Part shown: piece after piece, positions 41,899-51,720 of the stretch | How positions within the stretch are numbered: the stretch's first letter is position 1 | Layout of the letters: every line of letters begins with the position of its first letter | NCBI GenBank assembly: GCA_022841375.1 | Contig: JALHRQ010000001.1 | Coordinates: 610,892-674,891 of the forward strand | From: Burkholderiales bacterium | Lineage (GTDB): Bacteria > Pseudomonadota > Gammaproteobacteria > Burkholderiales > SG8-41 | Direction of reading: 5' to 3' | DNA length: 64,000 nt | Notes under the pieces: generated by a model | What the model saw: only the letters and a program-made list of their open reading frames with translations | Databases searched by the model: none | What the model was told of the DNA's origin: nothing | Translations under genes and position numbers: made by a program

Positions 41899-44800
41899 TC
41901 ACTGCGAATCGTGCGCCCACTCCCGCCACCCGCCGAGCAGCGGAAAATAAAGCCCGATATGGATGCGCTGCTCACCACCGGCCCGCATCAGCCGGGCATA
42001 ACGTTCGAGCTGAGGGCGATAACGTGCCTGCTCATTATCGAGGAAGGCCTCGACATCCCCGCCTTCATGCATGCTGGTCTTGTAATCGATGATCCAGCGC
42101 ACACCTTGTTCATCGACAAAAGTGCGGTCGATCACGACATTGATGCGCTGGCCTTCGGCAACGCCGGTGAGCCGCAACTCGGAACGCCCATCGGACTGTG
42201 GGCCGAGCACCCAGCGGCCTCGCCCATCGCTGACACAATGAATCAGCGCCTGTCGCGCACGCGCAGCCGCCTCGGCAATCTCCGGCTCGCCGACGCCCTG
42301 CGCCGCCAGCGCCAGCCGGATAGCCGGCCCCAGCGCATGTATGCGCGCGGCATCCCAGCCGGTGCCGCCCTCTTCAGCGATCCGCTGCAGCCAGCGGTGC
42401 ACGACGCTGCCGATGCGGCGCGCCGTTTCACCGACCCACGAAAACTCGAGATCATCCTGAGTGCGCGCCGGATCGGGTGGCGGCGTCCATGCAGCCGCTG
42501 GCGGCGCATCTGGCAATGACCAGCCGGCAGGAAGGCGGCGCAATAGTGGATCGATGACCTGCGTTTGATCGCCGTGGCCCTGAGGTTTGTCAGAGGCATC
42601 GCGCAACGCCACTTCGTAAACGGCCTCGACCACCGGCCACAGTTTGCCGAGCAGCGACCGCGATGACGGCGGCTTGATGTTGCGGCTGCCAGTCTCATCC
42701 AGCGTCACCTGAACGCAGCCCAGCAGATGCAAGTAACGTTTGGCGCGGGTCGCCGCCACATACAACAGGCGGCCGTCCTCCAGCGCCTGTTTCTCGGCGT
42801 GGAAGCGCGCGATCCATTGGTAGATCGGATCGCCGTCGTCACCGGTGGCGTTGATCGGCGCCAGCAGCAGTTCGGTGGCACCGTGAATATCCGGCTGTTC
42901 GGTCCACAAAAACAGTTTCTTGTCATCATTGCGCGGCGCCCGGGCGAGCCCGGGTACGATCACGACGTCGAACTCCAGTCCCTTGGCCTTGTGAATGGTC
43001 ATGATTTGCAGGCCGTCGTCCGCCTCGACATCGGCCAGCGCGTAGAGGTCTCCGAGACCGCCCTCAAACGCGGCACGGTCCGGCAGTTCCCCGGCTTCTT
43101 CATGGCGGTCGAGATAACGGAAAAAAACTTCTGCATCTTCAAGATCGGTTTCATACTCGCTGCAGGCCGGGCCGCCCAGCGCAAACCACGCCCCCGCCAC
43201 CTGCTCGCGCAGCGGTGCGCGCCGTCGCTGCAACAAGCCGGGGGCCAGCGCTGCACACACACGCGACGCGCGTGCCCGGCCATCGTCCGACAGCAATGCC
43301 ATGCGCCTATCGTCGTGCAGTGCATCCCACAACGTCAGCCCGGCGTTGTTCGCGCCCAGCACATGCAGGTCCGCCAGCGTCAGCCCGCACCACGGTGCAC
43401 GCAACACCGCGAACCACGCCAACCGGTCGCCCGGATGCGCCAATGCGCGGGTCAGCGCCAGCAGATCCTGCACCACAGGCCGCTGGCCCAGCGGCTCGAT
43501 GTCGATGGCACGAAAGCGCAAGTTCGCTGCCTTCAACGCGGGGACAATCTCCCGCAGATGGCCGCGGGTACGGGTCAGTATCGCCACCTTTGCCGCCGGA
43601 TCAGCGGCGCGCGCAGCGAGAACAATGCTGGTCACGCGCTGCGCTTCGGCCGATCCGTCATCATCGAACAGCGGATGTACATGGACTGCGGCACCGGGCA
43701 ATGCGTCGCGTGTCGGTATCGACGCGGTGTACGGCACCGCGCCGGAGACCATGTTTTCCGTCGCCGGCAGGATGCGTGCAAATGCGGCATTGACCCAGTC
43801 GACGATGCCCGCCTGGGATCGGAAGTTGGACGACAGCGCGATTGGATGCAGTTCGACGCCGGCGATGCCTTCAGCACGCGCGCGTAAAAACAGGCCTACC
43901 TCGGCTTCGCGAAAACGATAAATCGACTGCATCGGATCACCGACGGCAAAAACGGTGCGTCCATCATCGGGCAGCCAGCCCGAAGTCAGCCGCGCCACCA
44001 GTTCGTACTGGCTGATCGACGTATCCTGGAACTCGTCGATCAGCAGGTGATGAATGCGGTAATCGAGGGCCAGCGTCAGATCAGTCGGGGCATCTTCATT
44101 ACCCAGCGCCCGCAACGCGCTCTGCGCCACCTCGGTGAAGTCGACCTGCCGGCGGGACTGGAACACCAGCTTGAGTTGCCCGACCGCCAGCGGCAGCAGA
44201 CGCAGGATGGCGTCGAGCACCTGCCACTGGTTGTCGCTGTAGTGCGCGGGTGGCAGCTCGCGCATTGCGTCGAGCGCATCGCACACGCCGCCGGACTCCA
44301 AGGCAGCGAACAGGACGAGCGCCTGCTCTTTCCAGATCTGATGTTCCTTGCCCGCAAGAAAGCCCTGGTTTTTATTTAAAACCTTGCGCCACGAGCCCTT
44401 GTCGGTCAAAAAAATCCCTGCGAGCTTCGCCCAGCACTCAATCTCGTCGGCAAAAACACCCAGCCCGAGGTTGGCTAATGCATGGTTGGCCAGTGCACGC
44501 AAATCTGCGACCACATTCGCAGGGATTGCACTTTGTAGCCGCAACAACGCCCGGTCGCGCGCGTGCAGCAGCGCTGCTTCGAGCTCGACGCGCTCGCGGC
44601 CATGCACATGGCGCAGCCACTGGTCGCGGCGCGCCAGCATATCAACCAGCAGATCCTCAGCCCGCGCGACATCGTTGTCGAGGTGGGCCAGCAGATTTTC
44701 GACATCAGCCGCTGCGGCGCCGGACTCATTGACCTGCGCAATCGTCGCCTGCGCCGCCTGGCGATACAGCACCTCGGCGTCTTCGACACTGTCGGGCTGC

Positions 44801-45216
44801 GCACCGAAACGCGACAGCACCGGCATCTGTCGTGTCAGGCCTGCACACAGGGCATCGATGGTCTGGATGCGCAGCTGTGCGGGATTGTCGATGAGGTGCC
44901 AGCCCGCTTCGCGGTCGCGTTTCAACGCGGCGGCCGCCAGCTCCAGCGTCAGTTTTTCATGTGCGGATCCGGGCGTCTTCTCCGCCTGCGCATCGGCCAG
45001 CGCCTGCAGCACGCGCTCACGCATTTCGCCCGCGGCTTTTTTGGTGAACGTCACCGCGATGATTTCTTCGGCATGGTTCACGCGCGCGAGCAGCAGCAGG
45101 TAGCGCTGGATCAGCAGTTCGGTTTTGCCGGAACCCGCCGGCGCCTGGACAATGAACGAACGCTGCGGGTCCAGTGCCTCGCGGCGCTGCAGGAGGTCGG
45201 GAACGGTCGCGGTCAT
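41899..45216 (-). CDS. addA: AddA-like UvrD-family helicase with C-terminal nuclease
   Basis: 1105 residues. Superfamily 1A helicase: Walker A APAGSGKTELLIQRY (about 25-38), TFTKKAAGEMRERVL, motif II LLIDEFQDTSISQYE (about 392), FAVGDPMQSIYRFREAEVG, TIHKAKGLEFDVVIVPG and VAATRAKRYLHLLG. The C-terminal PD-(D/E)XK nuclease has WIIDYKTSMHEGG (about 1045). With the AddB-like partner just upstream (4-bp overlap) it would process double-strand DNA ends for RecA loading, replacing RecBCD. The length and domain order are those of AddA. The pair is a chromosomal repair unit, not obviously a phage-defence island. Confidence 0.87.
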   Translation of the reverse strand: MTATVPDLLQRREALDPQRSFIVQAPAGSGKTELLIQRYLLLLARVNHAEEIIAVTFTKKAAGEMRERVLQALADAQAEKTPGSAHEKLTLELAAAALKRDREAGWHLIDNPAQLRIQTIDALCAGLTRQMPVLSRFGAQPDSVEDAEVLYRQAAQATIAQVNESGAAAADVENLLAHLDNDVARAEDLLVDMLARRDQWLRHVHGRERVELEAALLHARDRALLRLQSAIPANVVADLRALANHALANLGLGVFADEIECWAKLAGIFLTDKGSWRKVLNKNQGFLAGKEHQIWKEQALVLFAALESGGVCDALDAMRELPPAHYSDNQWQVLDAILRLLPLAVGQLKLVFQSRRQVDFTEVAQSALRALGNEDAPTDLTLALDYRIHHLLIDEFQDTSISQYELVARLTSGWLPDDGRTVFAVGDPMQSIYRFREAEVGLFLRARAEGIAGVELHPIALSSNFRSQAGIVDWVNAAFARILPATENMVSGAVPYTASIPTRDALPGAAVHVHPLFDDDGSAEAQRVTSIVLAARAADPAAKVAILTRTRGHLREIVPALKAANLRFRAIDIEPLGQRPVVQDLLALTRALAHPGDRLAWFAVLRAPWCGLTLADLHVLGANNAGLTLWDALHDDRRMALLSDDGRARASRVCAALAPGLLQRRRAPLREQVAGAWFALGGPACSEYETDLEDAEVFFRYLDRHEEAGELPDRAAFEGGLGDLYALADVEADDGLQIMTIHKAKGLEFDVVIVPGLARAPRNDDKKLFLWTEQPDIHGATELLLAPINATGDDGDPIYQWIARFHAEKQALEDGRLLYVAATRAKRYLHLLGCVQVTLDETGSRNIKPPSSRSLLGKLWPVVEAVYEVALRDASDKPQGHGDQTQVIDPLLRRLPAGWSLPDAPPAAAWTPPPDPARTQDDLEFSWVGETARRIGSVVHRWLQRIAEEGGTGWDAARIHALGPAIRLALAAQGVGEPEIAEAAARARQALIHCVSDGRGRWVLGPQSDGRSELRLTGVAEGQRINVVIDRTFVDEQGVRWIIDYKTSMHEGGDVEAFLDNEQARYRPQLERYARLMRAGGEQRIHIGLYFPLLGGWREWAHDSQ

Positions 45217-47930
45217 TCGCCGCCCCCCTCATCGGTGACAGGCTCGCCCAGGCGTTCACGGATGCGGCAGAACGGTTGCTGGTCGCAGAACTGGCAGGTC
45301 TGCGGATAACGCTTGGGATCGACAACCGAAACACCGTCGGCGAACTGCAAGGCGATGCGCTCCAGATCCTTGCGCCACGCCGCAACCAGATCCGGCCATT
45401 CCGGATACTGCTCGGCATGTTTGGACTCGGCATGCGCCTTGATACCCGGCAGCAGGTCACCATCGCGCGCCAGTCCGAGATAAGCCATCCGGCCGGTGCG
45501 CACCCTTGCAAATGTCACCGCTGCAGCATCCGGTTCGGCGGTCAGCAGATACAGGGGCAATTGCGGTTCTTCAGGCCGTTCGCCGAGCATGTCAGCGGCG
45601 TTGGCATTGCCGGTTTTATAGTCAATGACAATACGGCGACCGTCCGCGGTTTCGTCGACACGATCCAGCCGCGCATGGAGCTCAAGCCCGCCGATGGCCA
45701 TGCCGCGCTTGTCCTCGACGGCGATAACGGTGAATGCATCGCGTTTGCGGTCTTCATCCAGCCAGGCGCGCGCCAGACCGATCAGGCGCCGCTTTTCAAT
45801 GTCGGCAAAACGACCTGACAGGGCCGTCGGCCGATCACGCCGGATGCGTTCCATTGCGGCCTCCGCGGCATGGCCGAGCAGGACATCAAGGACATCAGCA
45901 CCTATCGCGTGCAACGCATCGCTGTCGCGCAACTCGGCCCACACCCTGGCCAGCACGTTATGCACCAGATTGCCGCGCTCCAGCGCATTGAGACCGGTGT
46001 GCGGTACTTCCGGCGTATCGGCGTGCAGGCGATGTCTGGCAACGGCACGGAAGGGACAAGCGGCCTGGTCCTTGAGCAGCCCCGTACCGCCACCCATGAT
46101 CTGGCCGGCCGTCAGCGGCGGCGAAGGATCGTCGGCAATACGCTCGATATTGCGCTGTGCGTGGATTGCGCCGCGAAAATCCGGATATGCGGTGATTTCC
46201 GGATGCGCCTCCGCGATCCGTGCAATCAACGCGCTGGGACGCAGTTCGCGGTCATCTTCCTGCAACGGATGACTCAACACCACCTCGTCAGCCGCGGCGC
46301 ACCAGCGTTCGGTAATGCTGCGCGCCGCGGCCAGCGCATTCGCCGGAGAACATTGCGGTAATCCTGCGGCGCGCTGCACAGTCAGCGGCAAAAAAGGATT
46401 GGGGCGCTGCGGCGGCGGCCAGTGTTCGTCGCCGAGCCCCATCACCCACAAACAATCGAAAGTCAGCCCCGACGTTTCGAGCACACCCAGAATCTGGATC
46501 GGCACATCCGGCGACTCCGGCTGAAACAATGTTTCTACTGCCATGCGTCGCAAGCGTGACAGCGCTTCCGCATAAGCCATGCGCGGGACCACACGGTCCA
46601 GCGCGGCAAATCCTGCAACCACGTCATGCCAGCGCTTCAAGGTCTGATACTCGACGGAATCGAGCGCGCGTTCGCCGGGAAATCCGGCAACAGCCAGCGC
46701 CTCGGAAAAAGCCCGGGCCCACCGTGAAGGCGCCTGCGTGGCGAACAGGCGGTTTTTGCGGAACTCGGCAAACGCCGAAAGATGGCGCACCAGTTGCGGG
46801 CAAACGGTGTCCTGGCGGACGGCCAGATGGTGCAGGCGCTCCAGCGTCACCACCGGTTCGGCATGGCGGCGAAGTTCGGCATCGAGCAAAGAGCGGCCCG
46901 AGCGTTCGGTTTCCGCGCCGGCAATAAACGGCGAACGCAGCGCGCGGCTGGCGCGTTCAAACTCGATCTCACGGCCCGCCAGTTCCAGCAGCAGCATCGC
47001 GGTGTTGACCAGCGGGTAATCCGCCAGCGGCACGCCCAGCGACAGATTGAACGGCAACACCCGCGGCGGCGTATCGGGCAATGCATAATCGGGCGCCATT
47101 GCCGCACTGAACAGGCGCACCACATCGGCACGACGCGCGGCCAGATCAGGCACGACGACACCAATGCGCCCACGTCCTGCCTCGAGTTGCGTACGGGCCC
47201 AGGCAGCCGCACAACGGATTTCCTGCTCGGCATTGGCACAGGGCATGCGCAGCACGCGGCCCGCATGCATCGACGGACCGGCAAGCAGAATTTCGCTGCC
47301 GGCCTGCTGCAATTCGCTTAGAAACCCCGCCTGCTGCGGCGTAAAACTGTCGAAGCCGCAAGCCACCAGCGTTTGCGGCCGCCGGATACGGCCCGCAGTC
47401 ATCAACGGCAAAACATGGTCAGCCAGCTCCACCGCATCCATCAGGCCATTGCGTTGCAGCGTCCGCTCATAACGCGGCGCCCACTCCTGGAATGCCTTGC
47501 CGTCTTCGTTCAGTGCCGCGCCGCGCAGACGTGATTCAAGCTGCCAGGTCCGGGTGAGTTGCCAGGCTTCATGCGCCAGTCGCGCGGCATCAGCGACGGC
47601 CAGCAGCGCCTCTCCGGACGGGGAAGCGCGCAACAGGTTTTCCCACAACGCATGCGATTGGGTGGAGGACAACACGAGGGGTAATGGCGCAACATCGGAA
47701 TAACGTGCATCCTCGCCGGCACGCTCAAGAAACCCTGACCACGGAAGGATGTCAGCGGATTCCCACAGCACTTCACCGCGCGAGGCCTGGCGTTCGCCGA
47801 ATTCGCGCTGCAAAACCAGTGCAAGCCGGTGATTGGGCGTGACGACACAATGAGTCCCTGCCGGCGACTGTGTGAGCCGGGCAAAAACCTCGTCGAGGGA
47901 TATTTCAGAAAATGGGGCGGCTACAGGCAT
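45213..47930 (-). CDS. addB: AddB-like inactivated helicase with iron-staple PD-(D/E)XK nuclease
   Basis: 905 residues. The N-terminal helicase-like part has no Walker A (VVTPNHRLALVLQREFG), as in the proteobacterial AddB-like 'probable DNA repair protein' group. The C-terminal nuclease has LERGNLVHNVLARVW, ELHARLDRVDE and VIDYKTGNANAADM (about 770). One Cys in DQAACPF (about 623) plus CQFCDQQPFC (about 875) form the four-Cys set that binds a structural Fe-S cluster in AddB. It overlaps addA by 4 bp. It should cut the 5' strand and recognise recombination sequences in the complex. Confidence 0.85.
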   Translation of the reverse strand: MPVAAPFSEISLDEVFARLTQSPAGTHCVVTPNHRLALVLQREFGERQASRGEVLWESADILPWSGFLERAGEDARYSDVAPLPLVLSSTQSHALWENLLRASPSGEALLAVADAARLAHEAWQLTRTWQLESRLRGAALNEDGKAFQEWAPRYERTLQRNGLMDAVELADHVLPLMTAGRIRRPQTLVACGFDSFTPQQAGFLSELQQAGSEILLAGPSMHAGRVLRMPCANAEQEIRCAAAWARTQLEAGRGRIGVVVPDLAARRADVVRLFSAAMAPDYALPDTPPRVLPFNLSLGVPLADYPLVNTAMLLLELAGREIEFERASRALRSPFIAGAETERSGRSLLDAELRRHAEPVVTLERLHHLAVRQDTVCPQLVRHLSAFAEFRKNRLFATQAPSRWARAFSEALAVAGFPGERALDSVEYQTLKRWHDVVAGFAALDRVVPRMAYAEALSRLRRMAVETLFQPESPDVPIQILGVLETSGLTFDCLWVMGLGDEHWPPPQRPNPFLPLTVQRAAGLPQCSPANALAAARSITERWCAAADEVVLSHPLQEDDRELRPSALIARIAEAHPEITAYPDFRGAIHAQRNIERIADDPSPPLTAGQIMGGGTGLLKDQAACPFRAVARHRLHADTPEVPHTGLNALERGNLVHNVLARVWAELRDSDALHAIGADVLDVLLGHAAEAAMERIRRDRPTALSGRFADIEKRRLIGLARAWLDEDRKRDAFTVIAVEDKRGMAIGGLELHARLDRVDETADGRRIVIDYKTGNANAADMLGERPEEPQLPLYLLTAEPDAAAVTFARVRTGRMAYLGLARDGDLLPGIKAHAESKHAEQYPEWPDLVAAWRKDLERIALQFADGVSVVDPKRYPQTCQFCDQQPFCRIRERLGEPVTDEGGGE

Positions 47931-47974
47931 GGACAGGAATGATAATCCCGCCGCCGCAACGGTGCGTTACGCCG

Positions 47975-48298
47975 TTACTTCTCGATCAGATGCTTTTTCT
48001 CTTTGACTTTTGCCCACTCATCGGCATCAGCCGGCGCATCAATTTTCTCGATGATCGGTTTCCAGACCTTGGCCAGTTCCGCATTCAGCGCCGTGAATTC
48101 ACGCTGATTGTCAGGCACATCGTCCTCGGCAAAAATCGCCTCGACCGGGCATTCGGCCACACACAGTGTGCAATCGATGCATTCATCGGGATCAATGACC
48201 AGCATGTTCGGCCCTTCGCGAAAACAGTCCACGGGGCAGACATCGACACAATCGGAATATTTGCACTTGATGCAGGACTCAGTAACGACGTAAGTCAT
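47975..48298 (-). CDS. fdxA: 7Fe ferredoxin (3Fe-4S and 4Fe-4S)
   Basis: 107 residues. Cysteines at 9, 12, 17, 21 and 25 ([19 protein letters not shown]) and at 40, 43, 46 and 50 ([12 protein letters not shown]) match Azotobacter ferredoxin I-type proteins holding one 3Fe-4S and one 4Fe-4S cluster. The C-terminal extension ([16 protein letters not shown]) is normal for FdxA of betaproteobacteria. It is a cytoplasmic electron carrier, single gene, divergent from trxA. Confidence 0.95.
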   Translation of the reverse strand: MTYVVTESCIKCKYSDCVDVCPVDCFREGPNMLVIDPDECIDCTLCVAECPVEAIFAEDDVPDNQREFTALNAELAKVWKPIIEKIDAPADADEWAKVKEKKHLIEK

Positions 48299-48420
48299 GG
48301 AATTTCCTGAATAACAGGTCTTGAAAGAGGTGCGGGAGACCCCATTTTAGCAGATGATGCAGGACAGCACGTGCGCGCCCCAAAGCAGTGCGCGGCTTCC
48401 CAAGTGCGGGGTTTTTGGAT

Positions 48421-48444
48421 AGCATGGGTTATCCATTCCATGCT
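48421..48444. repeat. Inverted repeat in fdxA-trxA divergent region
   Basis: AGCATGG (48421-48427) and CCATGCT (48438-48444) are 7-bp arms around ten bases, 48 bp upstream of trxA. No T-run follows. It may be a regulator site in the divergent promoter region. Confidence 0.35.
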
Positions 48445-48491
48445 GCGGCCCCGCAGCAGAATTCTTCCATATCCGACAAGGCAGGACCAAT

Positions 48492-48818
48492 ATGAGTGAG
48501 CATATTCATCACGTAACCGATGATTCTTTTGACCCCGAGGTGCTGCAATCGGCGACCCCGGTGCTGGTGGACTATTGGGCAGAGTGGTGCGGCCCGTGCA
48601 AGATGATTGCCCCGATACTTGATGAAGTCGCACGCGAATACTCCGGCCGGCTGAAAGTGGCCAAACTGAATATTGATGACAATCAGGCCACGCCGCCCAA
48701 ATACGGCATCCGCGGCATTCCTACGCTGATGCTGTTCAAGAACGGCTCGGTCGAGGCGACCAAGGTCGGCGCCCTCTCCAAATCACAGTTGACCGCATTT
48801 ATTGACAGCCATATCTGA
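48492..48818 (+). CDS. trxA: Thioredoxin 1
   Basis: 108 residues. The active site WCGPCK has Cys33 and Cys36, with [15 protein letters not shown], the buried Asp nearby, the cis-Pro in [14 protein letters not shown] and the Gly-rich end. It is the usual length for cytoplasmic TrxA, which reduces disulfides of ribonucleotide reductase and other enzymes. The trxA-rho order is a common betaproteobacterial arrangement. AGGA lies seven bases before the start. Confidence 0.97.
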   Translation: MSEHIHHVTDDSFDPEVLQSATPVLVDYWAEWCGPCKMIAPILDEVAREYSGRLKVAKLNIDDNQATPPKYGIRGIPTLMLFKNGSVEATKVGALSKSQLTAFIDSHI

Positions 48819-48850
48819 ACGCTATACCCTTCGCCAACGCCTGTTACAAC

Positions 48851-48897
48851 GCCCGCCGCAAAATCAGCGGGCCTGAATACCAAAAGATAATTCAGGC
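48851..48897 (+). promoter_or_regulatory. Two mutually exclusive hairpins in the rho leader
   Basis: GCCCGC (48851-48856) can pair with GCGGGC (48867-48872), and GCCTGAAT (48871-48878) can pair with ATTCAGGC (48890-48897). The two stems share bases 48871-48872, so only one can fully form. They lie 78-124 bases before the rho ATG. rho is known to be autoregulated by attenuation in other bacteria; whether these stems do that here is inference. Confidence 0.4.
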
Positions 48898-48974
48898 GTT
48901 GGCATAGCTTCACGCAACACCGCCCTTCCCCCCTTAAATTTCCCTGTTTCTCCCGCGATCAGCGCCCGAAGTCC

Positions 48975-50234
48975 ATGCATTTATCCGACCTAAAAAATCT
49001 CCACGTCGGCGAACTCGTCGATATGGCCGTCAAAAACGAGATCGACGGCGCCAACCGCCTGCGCAAGCAGGAACTCATTTTCGCTCTGCTCAAGAATCAG
49101 GCGAAAAAAGGGGAATCCATCTTCGGCGGCGGCACGCTGGAAGTGCTGCCCGACGGCTTCGGCTTCCTGCGCTCCCCCGATACTTCGTATCTGGCCGGCA
49201 CCGACGACATTTATGTATCACCCTCGCAGATCCGCCGCTTCAATCTGCACACCGGCGACACCATTGAAGGCGAGATCCGCACGCCGAAGGAAGGCGAACG
49301 CTACTTCGCGCTGGTGAAGGTCGACAAGGTCAACGACGACTCCCCGGAAAATTCCAAACACAAGATTCTGTTTGAGAATCTGACGCCGTATCACCCGACC
49401 GAACATCTCAAACTCGAACGTGACATCAAGGCCGAAGAGAACTTTACCGGCCGCATCATCGACATCATCGCCCCCATCGGCAAAGGCCAGCGCGGCCTGA
49501 TCGTGTCGCCGCCGAAGGCCGGCAAAACCGTGCTGATGCAGCACATCGCCCACGCCATTACCGCCAACCATCCCGAAGTCGTATTGATCGTGCTGCTGAT
49601 CGACGAACGGCCGGAAGAGGTCACGGAAATGCAGCGTTCGGTAAAAGGCGAAGTTTTGTCTTCGACTTTCGACGAACCGGCCAGCCGCCACGTACAGGTC
49701 GCCGAAATGGTGATCGAAAAAGCCAAACGCCTGGTTGAACATAAAAAAGACGTGGTGATCCTGCTCGACTCGATCACCCGCCTCGCCCGCGCTTACAACA
49801 CCGTGGTGCCCGCTTCCGGCAAGGTGCTGACCGGCGGTGTTGATGCCAACGCGCTGCAACGCCCGAAACGGTTCTTCGGCGCCGCCCGAAATGTTGAAGA
49901 AGGCGGCAGCCTGACCATCCTCGCCACCGCGCTGATCGACACCGGTTCGCGCATGGACGACGTGATCTACGAAGAATTCAAGGGCACCGGCAACATGGAA
50001 ATCCATCTTGACCGGCGAATGTATGAAAAGCGCATTTTCCCTGCCATCAACGTCAATCGCTCCGGCACGCGTCGCGAAGAACTGTTGGTGCCGAAGGATG
50101 TGCTGCAAAAAATCTGGGTGCTGCGCAAACTGCTGTATCCGATGGACGAGCTGGAAGCGACCGAGTTCCTGCTCGACAAGGTCCGCGCCACCAAGAACAA
50201 CGCGGACTTCTTCGATTCGATGCGCCGCGGCTGA
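48975..50234 (+). CDS. rho: Transcription termination factor Rho
   Basis: 419 residues, the normal length, with no insertion in the RNA-binding domain. N-terminal helix bundle ([18 protein letters not shown]), the cold-shock-like primary RNA site with [15 protein letters not shown], Walker [13 protein letters not shown] (about 177-188), Walker [17 protein letters not shown], and the Q-loop/secondary-site region around [19 protein letters not shown]. It is an RNA-dependent ATPase hexamer that ends transcription. It lies between trxA and two small lipoprotein genes, with rpmE following. Confidence 0.98.
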   Translation: MHLSDLKNLHVGELVDMAVKNEIDGANRLRKQELIFALLKNQAKKGESIFGGGTLEVLPDGFGFLRSPDTSYLAGTDDIYVSPSQIRRFNLHTGDTIEGEIRTPKEGERYFALVKVDKVNDDSPENSKHKILFENLTPYHPTEHLKLERDIKAEENFTGRIIDIIAPIGKGQRGLIVSPPKAGKTVLMQHIAHAITANHPEVVLIVLLIDERPEEVTEMQRSVKGEVLSSTFDEPASRHVQVAEMVIEKAKRLVEHKKDVVILLDSITRLARAYNTVVPASGKVLTGGVDANALQRPKRFFGAARNVEEGGSLTILATALIDTGSRMDDVIYEEFKGTGNMEIHLDRRMYEKRIFPAINVNRSGTRREELLVPKDVLQKIWVLRKLLYPMDELEATEFLLDKVRATKNNADFFDSMRRG

Positions 50235-50272
50235 CCCGACCGCATCTAAGCAGCATCTGTCCCAAACACCTG

Positions 50273-50305
50273 CACCCGGCCCTGCGCCGGGTGTTGTGCT
50301 TTGGC
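50273..50305 (+). terminator. Possible terminator after rho
   Basis: CACCCGGC (50273-50280) pairs with GCCGGGTG (50286-50293) with a five-base loop. The tract after it (TTGTGCTTT) is only moderately T-rich, so strength is uncertain. Confidence 0.5.
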
Positions 50306-50432
50306 AACCGCAAGAAGGAATGATCGCGGCCCGGCGCCTGTTTACTCAATGCTGCCTACACCGCAGACCGCCCCGGGGATAAAGATATGATGTCTGGTAT
50401 CCGGGTAGGAAACGCTGCTCAAGGAGACCGCC

Positions 50433-50858
50433 ATGAACCGAATTCTGCTGCTTGTCCTGTTGTTGCTGACCGCTTGCACCCAATTACCCCCGCCGCCGGG
50501 CGATGCCGCAGCCAAACGCTTCGAAACTATCCCGGACCGCGCAGTCATCTATGTGCTACGCAGCCCCGTGGAGCGTGATTTTGTCGCGCCGATCATGCTC
50601 GACGATGAAATGATGGGAGCCACCTACCGCGGCACTTTCATGCGCCTGGTAGTCCCTGCCGGCCCGCATCAGATCGCCGGATTTGCCGCAGACAGCGGCC
50701 GCCTCAACCTGAACACCCAGGCCGGTAAACTCTATTTCATCAACCAGACCACCTTTGGCTACAGCTCGCTCACGGGTTCGACTTTCCAGCAGGTCGACGA
50801 GCAATACGGCCGCTCGATCGCGCTCGGTGGCACGCTGACCAACGAAGTCATCAAATGA
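50433..50858 (+). CDS. DUF2846-like lipoprotein A
   Basis: 141 residues, ribosome site AAGGAG. Signal peptide with lipobox LLTAC (Cys15), then QLPPPPGD. The mature part VIYVLRSPVERDFVAPIMLDDEMMGATYRGTFMRLVVPAGPH has the beta-sandwich pattern of DUF2846 proteins (small outer-membrane lipoproteins of unknown role, 'carried by a name, constrained by a Gly' type). The end overlaps the next lipoprotein gene by 4 bp. The two are probably partners or diverged copies. Confidence 0.8.
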   Translation: MNRILLLVLLLLTACTQLPPPPGDAAAKRFETIPDRAVIYVLRSPVERDFVAPIMLDDEMMGATYRGTFMRLVVPAGPHQIAGFAADSGRLNLNTQAGKLYFINQTTFGYSSLTGSTFQQVDEQYGRSIALGGTLTNEVIK

Positions 50859-51316
50859 GGGCTGTCAGACTGCGAATTGCAACGGCGCTCCTGCCTGTGC
50901 TTTTTGCAGCCTGCGCCTCAACACCGGAAGCCGCACCCGACCTGGATCGCGAGGCCAAGCAGTTTGTCACCCACCCGGAAGACAGCACCCTTTATGTCTA
51001 CCGCACGGATGGTGTCAATCTGGAAGACGACTCGGTGCTTTGGGTCAACGGCCGCCTGATCGGCGCTACGCTGCCGCATACTTTTTTCAGGGTTTACCTG
51101 AATCCCGGAAAACAGCGGCTGCTTGGCTCGGGAATCGATAACGGATCCCTTGCGCTCGAAACCCGGCCCGGCGAGGCCTATTTCGTCCGTTTGCAAGTGT
51201 TGAGCGGCCATTCCCGCTTCGAAGCGGTACCCGCCAGCGATGCACACCGGGAATTGCAGGCCTGCTGCGTGTTGCTGGAAAACTGGCGCCCCGGCCAGCG
51301 CCCCTTGATTCGATAG
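50855..51316 (+). CDS. DUF2846-like lipoprotein B
   Basis: 153 residues. Signal peptide with lipobox FAAC (Cys20), then ASTPEAAPD. The mature part LYVYRTDGVNLEDDSVLWVNGRLIGATLPHTFFRVYLNPGKQ follows the same strand pattern as lipoprotein A (YVxR..., G-A-T, tight P-G turn), so a tandem duplication followed by divergence is likely. A Cys-Cys pair near the end (LQACCVLL) is not in A. It starts within the stop of A (ATGA overlap) and ends 63 bp before rpmE. Confidence 0.78.
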   Translation: MRAVRLRIATALLPVLFAACASTPEAAPDLDREAKQFVTHPEDSTLYVYRTDGVNLEDDSVLWVNGRLIGATLPHTFFRVYLNPGKQRLLGSGIDNGSLALETRPGEAYFVRLQVLSGHSRFEAVPASDAHRELQACCVLLENWRPGQRPLIR

Positions 51317-51379
51317 CCGAATTCCGCGATAATTGCCGGTTTCCCGCCTCACTGCGGACACCACGCTCAGGATATCGCC

Positions 51380-51613
51380 ATGAAAGCCGACGTACACCCG
51401 GAATATGTTGAAATATCAGTAGCTTGCAGCTGCGGTAACAAATGGCCGACGCGCTCGACCATGGCCAAAGACCTGCACGTCGAGGTTTGCTCTGCCTGTC
51501 ATCCGTTCTACACCGGCAAGCAGAAAATCCTCGATACCGCCGGCCGGGTCGAGAAATTCAACCAGAAATACGGCAAACGCACGCCGGCCAAGGCCAAAGA
51601 AGCTGCGGCCTGA
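51380..51613 (+). CDS. rpmE: 50S ribosomal protein L31, zinc-binding (C+) form
   Basis: 77 residues. All four zinc Cys are present: C16 and C18 in ACSCGN, C37 and C40 in [24 protein letters not shown] and [18 protein letters not shown] are standard. The Ala/Lys tail (PAKAKEAAA) is typical of beta- and gammaproteobacteria. The protein sits at the central protuberance of the large subunit and serves as a zinc reserve. It follows the rho neighbourhood as in other betaproteobacteria, separated here by two lipoprotein genes. Confidence 0.96.
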   Translation: MKADVHPEYVEISVACSCGNKWPTRSTMAKDLHVEVCSACHPFYTGKQKILDTAGRVEKFNQKYGKRTPAKAKEAAA

Positions 51614-51636
51614 TGTTCGTTGCATAGTAAATACGA

Positions 51637-51666
51637 GGGCAGCCCATCGGGCTGCCCTTTGTTTTG
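51637..51666 (+). terminator. Intrinsic terminator after rpmE
   Basis: GGGCAGCCC (51637-51645) pairs with GGGCTGCCC (51649-51657) around ATC, followed by TTTGTTTTG. A strong stem directly after the rpmE stop. Confidence 0.92.
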
Positions 51667-51720
51667 TGGCGACCGCAAGCAAAATACCGGCGCCAGAAAC
51701 CCCCTCCGAGGAGACTGCAA

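Noticed and set aside
41899-47930. AddA/AddB-like pair as a new defence system
   Set aside because: Domain order, lengths and the iron-staple Cys set match chromosomal AddAB end-processing enzymes, and the neighbours are housekeeping genes.
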